Below, piece by piece: positions 57,873 through 64,000 of a DNA stretch of 64,000 nucleotides; the first letter of the stretch is position 1, and the number at the start of each line of letters is the position of its first letter. This stretch comes from Lophium mytilinum. Its lineage: Eukaryota > Ascomycota > Dothideomycetes > Mytilinidiales > Mytilinidiaceae. The notes below the pieces were generated by a model. That model was not told where the DNA came from and made no database searches. It saw only the letters and a list, made by a program, of their open reading frames with translations. The position numbers and the translations under genes were made by a program. The DNA lies in NCBI GenBank assembly GCA_010093605.1, contig MU004182.1, positions 2,093,195 to 2,157,194 on the forward strand. Direction: 5' to 3'.

Positions 57873-58928
57873 GGTAAAGTTTAGAGTAATGATGGAGTCT
57901 TTTCTTAATAAAGCAGGCCAATATGCTGCCTCCGTGGTGTTGAAGTTAAGAAGGTAGCTTCGAGGTCAGCGGTACGAAATCTACGCACCCGTGCTCAAAT
58001 CATCCCAGAACCCTTTTCACCCTTGAAGCCTTCGGCCACCACCGTCCAAATCTCCGCAAACCGTCCATCTCGGCGTTCCCTCCCAAACTCGCCGGCTTCT
58101 AATCGTACAGCTACGCCTCCCACCTCGGCGTCGCCGCACCAACTTTACACGCCGAGGTTATCAATACTCCCCGATCGGCGTTCTATGTAACCCACCTCTA
58201 CTCACCTCCATCATAGCCCCCACGGCTATTCCGGGTAAAAGCACCCCTCGACCACTCTGCGCATGCTTGCTCTTATTCTCGTCGTTGATTGGCACAGAAG
58301 TCCGAACGCTAATGCAGGGCGGGTGCGGCGTGCCTGGTGGGGGATCGACGGTCCGATTATCTGCAGGTCATCGTAGCAGGGGTTGTTGATTGACGGGGAT
58401 AATGTTGGGGGCTGCATATTTCCGGGTTAGCAGGAAGTATAGAAACTTGATTTTGGTTATGAGGGGTGAGGGAGGGGAGGAGAAGGGACTGCCGAGGGTA
58501 AGGGGCTCTCGATATGGGAGGAATGAAATCGCTGATGGCGAGCAAAATTGGTGTTGGGTTTGAGAAGCCAATTTAGCAAGGATTGCATTAGAGAAGAGAT
58601 TGAAGGTGCTTGATCTACCATTCGGATTGGGTTTACCTCAAATCACGTGCAATGGTTCATAAAGATCCACTTCGCTTCCAAAACTACCTAGGTAGTATTG
58701 CTATAACAGATAGATAAGCAAAAGAACGATGTCGCTAAGGTGTAAGGAGACCGAATTGCGCCATGTGGTTGGTATCATAATGAAAGTCGCCGAGTTTCAA
58801 ATGCTTAGGGTGCTACTAACAAATGAAATCATAACGGAAAACTTAAGAAAAGAAGATGCTTTTACACTTCTCAATACAAGTGTTGTACGAAAGGGGACCA
58901 AATTAAAAAGGCGTTAAGCGACCACGTC
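57873..58928. other. About 1.06 kb intergenic region upstream of the P450
   Basis: Promoter of the P450 plus 3' end of the prenyltransferase. Several CTCGGCG-like strings occur at 58065-58180, but none forms the TCGGN3CCGA palindrome. No gene called. Confidence 0.45.
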
Positions 58929-60446
58929 TTATGATCGCGAATGACCTCTTGATGCATGGTAGACTTCTGGGTTGTAATACGACGTGACGTTCAAATCGTT
59001 GCCGGACACGGCGCACGAGACGTAGGTATGGAAACCTAGGCCATCTTCTAATTTACGGTGCTTGCTAGAATCTAGTCAGCAACAGTATGTGCGAGGAGCA
59101 ATGATTCACTTACCATATTCGGCTGACGCCATCTAGATAGTCACTCCCGTCGGCCATGTACTGATCTCTTTTCCCTAGGAACTTGGACAGCCCACGAGCT
59201 ACCGAAAGGTCATCCTTCCCGTAGTGCTTCGCTGGGATGTAGACCTTCGACTTTGGGAGTGGCGAGCCAGCTTTTAGCTCTAGGTAGTATAATATTCCAG
59301 CTGTCCGGTGGGATGTTTCCGGTAAGTCCATAGCCGCATGATCAAGACTCAATACAGAGCACCATAGCTCCTCTAAAGAAGATTGACCCTTGTTTGTCAT
59401 AGCTGGTAACCGGCCACCCAGAGTCATCATATCGATCACGCTGTCTAACGTCGTTTGGCGGGACCGGAGGTAGATTTTGATGCGAGATTTTGAGGGGTCA
59501 ATGCAGTCGATGGCCACGATCTCGACTTCTGGGCGTTGTTCCAAGGGAAACGCGCAGATATACTCAGTAATTACTTCCATGGCGGCAGATAGTGAGGGAT
59601 CGGACGCTCCTAGAGTGTGAATCGCATCCTCGACAGCCTCCAACGTCGTAGTCCCCGTTCTCTTCGCTTTCCATTGAGGCAGAAAATACACCTTCGTCAT
59701 GATCTCCTCGTCCAGAAGCTCGAATGCTAGAAATTGCTGCGACCGTGGGATGCTCGATGAGTTGACGTCTTGACTCCTCAATCCGTTCCCGGAGATGGTA
59801 AGCGCTTTCGTGAAGTGCTCGTACCACTGTAAATTGAACTGAGTAGCATACGGCATCGTCTTCTGCAGCAGCTCGATGCTAGCCTGCGTGTTGAACGGAT
59901 CCATGATCGAACCCGCGGATATCCCGATCGGGTCAGTGGAGTACCGAACGGACGGCCCACCGCGCGAGGGAGCCCAGTTCCAGCTAAGCTCGATGGGCGT
60001 GTGGTCGTCTGTCATGAAGCTCTGCCAGGAATCCGAGGCGCTGGTGACCCCAGGATGTGGTCCCAAGGAACTAGCAATGTGTCGTGCGAAGAAGGTGGAG
60101 TGGAACTCTTGCGATTGATTGGTGTAGCCACCCATAGACATCATGTCCCACAGCATGATACCAGCGTCTGAGCGCCAGTAGAGGCTGTTGAGGCTTTCGC
60201 CAGTCTTGGTGCGCTCGCGGCGGAGTTTTGGGCGAGAAACAGGAGATAATGATGGCTTTGAGAGGGCACTGTGCTAGGGATATTTAGTTGGAAGTTGACG
60301 AGGTAGAGAGAAAATCGTACTGTAGGTTTTGCTAGCTCCCACTGATTCCTGGTAAGGGTTTGGCACCTGGAGGTGGAAAGCAAATTAGTGGATGGCCAAT
60401 AGGACAGGATTGGTAGCACTTACAGATCTGCGTAGCTGAACAACAT
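58929..60446 (-). CDS. Aromatic prenyltransferase, DMATS family (SirD-like)
   Basis: Four exons: 60446-60424, 60366-60321, 60273-59114, 59064-58929 (454 residues). Introns are 57, 47 and 49 nt. The protein shows the DMATS layout: WRSDAGIMLWDMM early, IELSWNW in the first beta-alpha repeat, RIKIYLRSRQTTLDSVIDMMTLGG in the middle, SKVYIPAKHYGKDDL and a C-terminal LGFHTYVSCAVS strand. Length matches the family (about 430-460). These ABBA-barrel enzymes transfer a dimethylallyl group to an aromatic amino acid or cyclic dipeptide. In the sirodesmin cluster SirD O-prenylates tyrosine; the presence here beside ETP genes suggests the same first step, though tryptophan-type activity cannot be excluded. 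Confidence 0.92.
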
Positions 60447-60755
60447 TATGGCTTAGGGTTGAAGACTGCCTATCGTTGTCTGGTGCAAAGTAGGTTGAAA
60501 GCAATGATCCCGAAAGTCTAGAACCTCAAGGTCAGGGTCAGCATATCTGGTCTTTAACAAAGTACCTGCATGACGGCCATATTCTGGTGACCAGGACATA
60601 GGGTCTGACGTACCAGGTCGTCTAAGCGTGGCCAATAAGCGATGCAGTCCGAATAGTGGCGGACCAAGCTAAGCGGACCGACGATCGGGAAGCGAGGCGT
60701 ATATGTACGTGAGCTTCAACATCTAACACAAAGGGTACAACGGATCATTTCCAAG
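60447..60755. promoter_or_regulatory. Divergent promoter between the prenyltransferase and the GliI-type gene
   Basis: Only 309 bases separate the start codons of two pathway genes, so a shared control region is likely. CGGACCGACGATCGG at about 60675 contains CCG/CGG triplets of the kind bound by Zn2Cys6 dimers; binding is inference. Confidence 0.55.
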
Positions 60756-62178
60756 ATGCTTTCTCGACGGTGCGACTCGCGGAATAAGACTATTATCCCT
60801 CAGCTTTTGAACCAACACGGAGCAGTCCTCGGCTTGTCCGGCGACGCGGTGATCGACCTATCGACCGCTGAGAACTGTCTTCTGCAAGACGAAATAGTGC
60901 ACGAAATCCAGGGAAAGTCCGAGGCGCCCTTCAGCGGCATCGCCGCGTCGGTAGGTAGACCCTGTGTTTCAGAACTTCGCCGATCAACTGACAATTGTGA
61001 AGGACCTCTGCTACTCCGAGGGCATCGGTGGAAGTCCGACAGCCAGAGAGCGCATTGCAGCTTTGGTCAACGATGATTTTGGCCCCAAGACTGCGGTCCA
61101 TCCATCCCATGTTGTGCTTGCCGCTGGCGGAAGCTATGCGCTAGAGGCTTTGGTGGAGCAAATATGCGATCCCGGTGACGCCGTCCTCATCGCTGCTCCC
61201 TACTGGGCGGGCCTAGACCTCTCACTCAGTATCCACAACGATGCGAAGGTCATCCCGGTACATGTTCCTCTCGAAGAATTCTTTACCATGGACAGTGTGA
61301 AGTACTACGAAGCCGCACTAGAAGACGCCACAGTCCCTGTCAAGGCAGTGCTGATCTGCAACCCAAACAATCCACTGGGGAAGTGCTATCCGAGAGAAAC
61401 CCTCCAAGCGACCTTGGACTTTTGCCGCCGAAAAAACCTTCACTATATTTCCGATGAGGTATACGCCTTGTCCCTGCATACAAGTTCCGAGAACCAGGCG
61501 CAGTCACCAGAGTTCATATCCGCCTTATCGCTGGAGAACAGTGACAAGTTAGTCCATATCATCTACAGCCTCAGCAAGGACTTTGGGTGCAGCGGCATTC
61601 GGCTGGTAAGTGCTCCCTGTATCTGCAACATTAGCTAGCATTAATGCTTGTAGGGGGCCTTAATCTCCCAAAGCAACGATAAAGTCCGCATAAGCGCCGC
61701 ACTAAGTGCTCACCAACAGACGTCGTCGGTAGCTACCCTGTTCGCGGTTCGATATTTACTCACCGAAAATGCCGTTAATTTGGTCAAGAGTAAGAGCGGA
61801 GCTAAGCTCAAGTCAGCTTATGAGACGATCAGGAGATTCATGGTGGAAAGAAACGTGGAATTCGTCGAGGCAGACTCCGGAATGTTCTTATTTGCGAAAT
61901 TGTGTCCGGCGAACGATCTCGATGGCGAGAAGAAGTTCGGGGTACAGTTGAATCGACACGGCCTTGTATTGTCGTCTGGAACAAGCTATCACTTCAACCG
62001 GCCGGGCTGGTATCGAATTTGCTATGGTGTGCCACCATCGAAACTTACCGAGGGACTGAAGCGAATAGATAGAGTGTTGATCAATTTTACTCAGGCTGAG
62101 ACGGAGAAGAATCAAAAAAGAAAGAGCATAGATGATACCGCTCTTGACAGTACTCGCGAGAAAAGGATCAAAGTTTAG
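60756..62178 (+). CDS. PLP-dependent C-S lyase of aminotransferase class I/II fold (GliI/SirI-type)
   Basis: Three exons: 60756-60950, 61003-61605, 61654-62178 (440 residues), introns 52 and 48 nt. The opening VIDLSTAENCLL, LAAGGSYALEALVEQICDPGDAVL, CNPNNPLGKCYP and YISDEVYAL are signatures of the ACC-synthase-like branch. The PLP-binding lysine is in SLSKDFG (Lys257). The C-terminal 30 residues are lysine-rich and outside the fold. GliI is the C-S lyase that splits the bis-cysteine adduct to give the dithiol of ETPs, so this gene is one of the strongest markers for that class. It faces the NRPS tail to tail. Confidence 0.94.
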
Positions 62179-62354
62179 AATAGTACATATACCCATTCCA
62201 TAATATTCATCCTTCAAAAGGACGCGCAGAGCTTGAAAACTGTGCCCAATGCGGTTTCATCAACCCAAAACTCCATATCAACTAAAGCCCAAATACGACG
62301 AAGATTTTAACAAGGAAATAATACTGATGTTCGTCAGACGAGAGGCCCGCCCAT
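62179..62354. other. Short intergenic region between GliI-type gene and NRPS
   Basis: 176 bases, with both genes converging. Too short to hold a further carrier domain of the NRPS. Presumably both transcript ends. Confidence 0.6.
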
Positions 62355-64000
62355 CTAACACAACAAATTAGACCTCGCTGCATCCAACGCGTCCAGCGGT
62401 GTCCCATCCTGCAACAAGACAACAATAGCCGGCAGTACCTCTTTGATCTGATCTACAACTACTCCACTCACGAGCGCCGTATCGTACTCAAGCTCGCAGG
62501 AAACACCCTCCCCAGTCTCCGTGAACTCCACCAGAAGTGGAAACTTGGACCCACTAGGTTTATAATGCGCTTCTGTAACTTGAACTTCTGGCAGTTGGAA
62601 TGCTTCAGAAGCAGAGTCCTCGAACCTATTGTAGGTCACCAGTACATCAAAAAGCGCGTTGTCCCCTGCGATTTTTCGTATTTCGCGGTAGGGAATAGAG
62701 TGCGACAGAGCACCCTCGATTCCTTCTTTCGTGGCGGAGATTAACGAAGGCGCATCTTTGAAGCGATCAAGCTGGATGCGAATTGGGAGTCTGTCTAGGA
62801 AGATGCCAAACATGTCTTCTGTGCCGTGCTCGGAGCGGTCGATATACGGAATCGCGAGAAGGAGGTCGTTGATTCCCAAGACAGCTTTAAGCGTAAGTGC
62901 GAGTATGGAAAGACAGTACTCGAAAGAGCTTCTAGAGGCTGAATCCATCGACACATGAAAGGTATGGTTGGAAGCGTTGGCCTTATTTAACCCTGATGTC
63001 TGAGTGAACAGCCTGCGCGTGGGAGAATCCAGACATTGTCTCCAATAAAGAGTATGGCTTTCTGGTATTTTGCTGTCTTTAGAGCGATCCCATTCTGCCC
63101 ATTCGGCGTAGGATGGCTCTCGGACGGTGCTTTGAGCTCGATTGGCTGCTGCAGGTCCTTCTGTATAGTGTTCCTTAATTCTCTTAAACAGAATGTTGCA
63201 AGATGTCTTGTCAGTGATAACGTGATGCATTACGACAATCATTGTTATATGAGAGGCGTGTTCTAGAAGAGCGATCCTTATCGGGTGATCCGTTGAGAGG
63301 TCAAATGGCTTATCCACCAATTCCATGAAAATTGGCCGCAAAGCTTCCCTGGACCAGCAAGGCATCGAGACCCGTTCAATCGACACCGGATCCTTCGATA
63401 TAGCGCGTTGCAAAAAACCGCCCCTGCGTTGGTAAAGGGTCCTGAAAATAGCATTCTGGTTGACGACCGCGTCGATTGACCGCTCTAGCCTCTCCAAGTC
63501 CACATTTCCGTGCAATTGAAGCATGTACGGCACATTGAAACTTTGAGGGGTCGTCGACGAAGAACTCAATTCGAAGATCTCTTCTTCGAGGCGCGAGACT
63601 CGGTTTGATGAGGTTGGTATGGATTTCCAGCTTGCTAAAAATGATTGGGATTGTTCTCCCTTCAGAGACTCTTTGATCACAAACTCATCAAGCGCTGCAG
63701 CTAATGCCGACATCTTGGTGTTTCTGATGAAGATGGACAGTGGTATTGGGAACCCAAAATCCGCCGAGGTCTGTTGTGCAGCTTTGATCTGGCGAAGGGA
63801 GTTGCCACCGAGTACCATGAAGTCATCATCTAGCTCAATTTCGTCGCCATCTGAAAGTCCAATGGTTTCTCGCCAAACCTTCTCGAGCAGAGCCTGGGTT
63901 GTTGTGAGAACTTGTTTCCGCCCAGCGTTTGGAAGTAACCGGGGAGTAGTTGTGGCCATGGCTTTGAGGGCCTTTCGGTCTAGCTTCTGGTTTGGTGTCG
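62355..64000 (-). CDS. Non-ribosomal peptide synthetase, C-terminal part (GliP/SirP-type), cut by window edge
   Basis: The frame is open to the right edge, so the gene is 5'-truncated by the window. From N to C: the A10 motif of an adenylation domain (NQKLDRKALK, just inside the edge); a carrier domain with the phosphopantetheine serine in DDFMVLGGNSLRQIK (serine near 63800); a condensation-type domain with HHVITDK (near 63211-63227); then the stop. The ATG at 63959 is internal and not the start. About 550 residues are visible. By context it should condense two amino acids to a diketopiperazine, probably Tyr/Ser-like if sirodesmin is the guide. GliP has an extra carrier domain after its last C domain; none is seen here. 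Confidence 0.93.
   Translation of the reverse strand, partial: TPNQKLDRKALKAMATTTPRLLPNAGRKQVLTTTQALLEKVWRETIGLSDGDEIELDDDFMVLGGNSLRQIKAAQQTSADFGFPIPLSIFIRNTKMSALAAALDEFVIKESLKGEQSQSFLASWKSIPTSSNRVSRLEEEIFELSSSSTTPQSFNVPYMLQLHGNVDLERLERSIDAVVNQNAIFRTLYQRRGGFLQRAISKDPVSIERVSMPCWSREALRPIFMELVDKPFDLSTDHPIRIALLEHASHITMIVVMHHVITDKTSCNILFKRIKEHYTEGPAAANRAQSTVREPSYAEWAEWDRSKDSKIPESHTLYWRQCLDSPTRRLFTQTSGLNKANASNHTFHVSMDSASRSSFEYCLSILALTLKAVLGINDLLLAIPYIDRSEHGTEDMFGIFLDRLPIRIQLDRFKDAPSLISATKEGIEGALSHSIPYREIRKIAGDNALFDVLVTYNRFEDSASEAFQLPEVQVTEAHYKPSGSKFPLLVEFTETGEGVSCELEYDTALVSGVVVDQIKEVLPAIVVLLQDGTPLDALDAARSNLLC

Noticed and set aside
41389-62354. Copies of the GliZ-type element TCGGN3CCGA in cluster promoters
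   Set aside because: A visual scan of the intergenic stretches found TCGG and CCGA strings but none with the required spacing; a computed search should confirm.

Overview
The window reads as nuclear DNA of a filamentous ascomycete (Pezizomycotina). Genes carry several introns of mostly 45-90 nt with GT..AG ends and CTRAY-type branch points. The gene set is typical of these fungi, and one transposon relic is heavily AT-biased in the way repeat-induced point mutation (RIP) leaves DNA. The gene content of the right third points to Dothideomycetes such as Pleosporales, but that is inference. I saw no tRNA, rRNA or CRISPR. All exon boundaries were read by eye from splice signals, reading frame and family likeness.

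Left part (1-18.4 kb): an AT-rich edge; an NAD(P)-binding epimerase/reductase-like gene; a DHA2-type MFS efflux pump facing a Zn2Cys6 regulator; a DUF7703-type membrane protein; a 2.7 kb RIP-degraded Fot1/pogo-type transposon with recognisable terminal inverted repeats; a secreted nucleoside hydrolase; and an APC amino-acid permease.

Core block (19.3-29.3 kb): conserved housekeeping genes. These are pescadillo/NOP7 (ribosome biogenesis), divergent from the GPI-transamidase subunit PIG-U/GAB1, then a small lysine-rich chromatin-like protein and the mismatch-repair gene MSH6.

Signalling block (29.8-41.4 kb): an ankyrin-repeat/CorA-like membrane protein gene is divergent from an unusual 1,316-residue protein in which a complete Hsp70 is fused to a complete protein kinase. 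An F-box-like gene and a small multi-pass membrane protein follow.

Right part (41.7-64.0 kb): most of an epipolythiodioxopiperazine (ETP) biosynthetic cluster of the gliotoxin/sirodesmin kind. In order it holds an MFS exporter, a gamma-glutamylcyclotransferase (GliK type), a membrane dipeptidase (GliJ type), two related GliN-type methyltransferases on either side of a Zn2Cys6 regulator (GliZ type), a rhodopsin/PTH11-like membrane protein, a glutathione S-transferase (GliG type), a P450, an aromatic prenyltransferase (DMATS, SirD type), a PLP C-S lyase (GliI type) and the 3' end of an NRPS (GliP/SirP type) that runs off the right edge. Read together: the NRPS builds a diketopiperazine; P450 and GST attach glutathione; GliK, GliJ and GliI types trim the adducts to a dithiol; methyltransferases and the prenyltransferase decorate; the MFS exports. 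The prenyltransferase makes a sirodesmin-like, tyrosine-derived product the best guess. No GliT-type dithiol oxidase is in the window.
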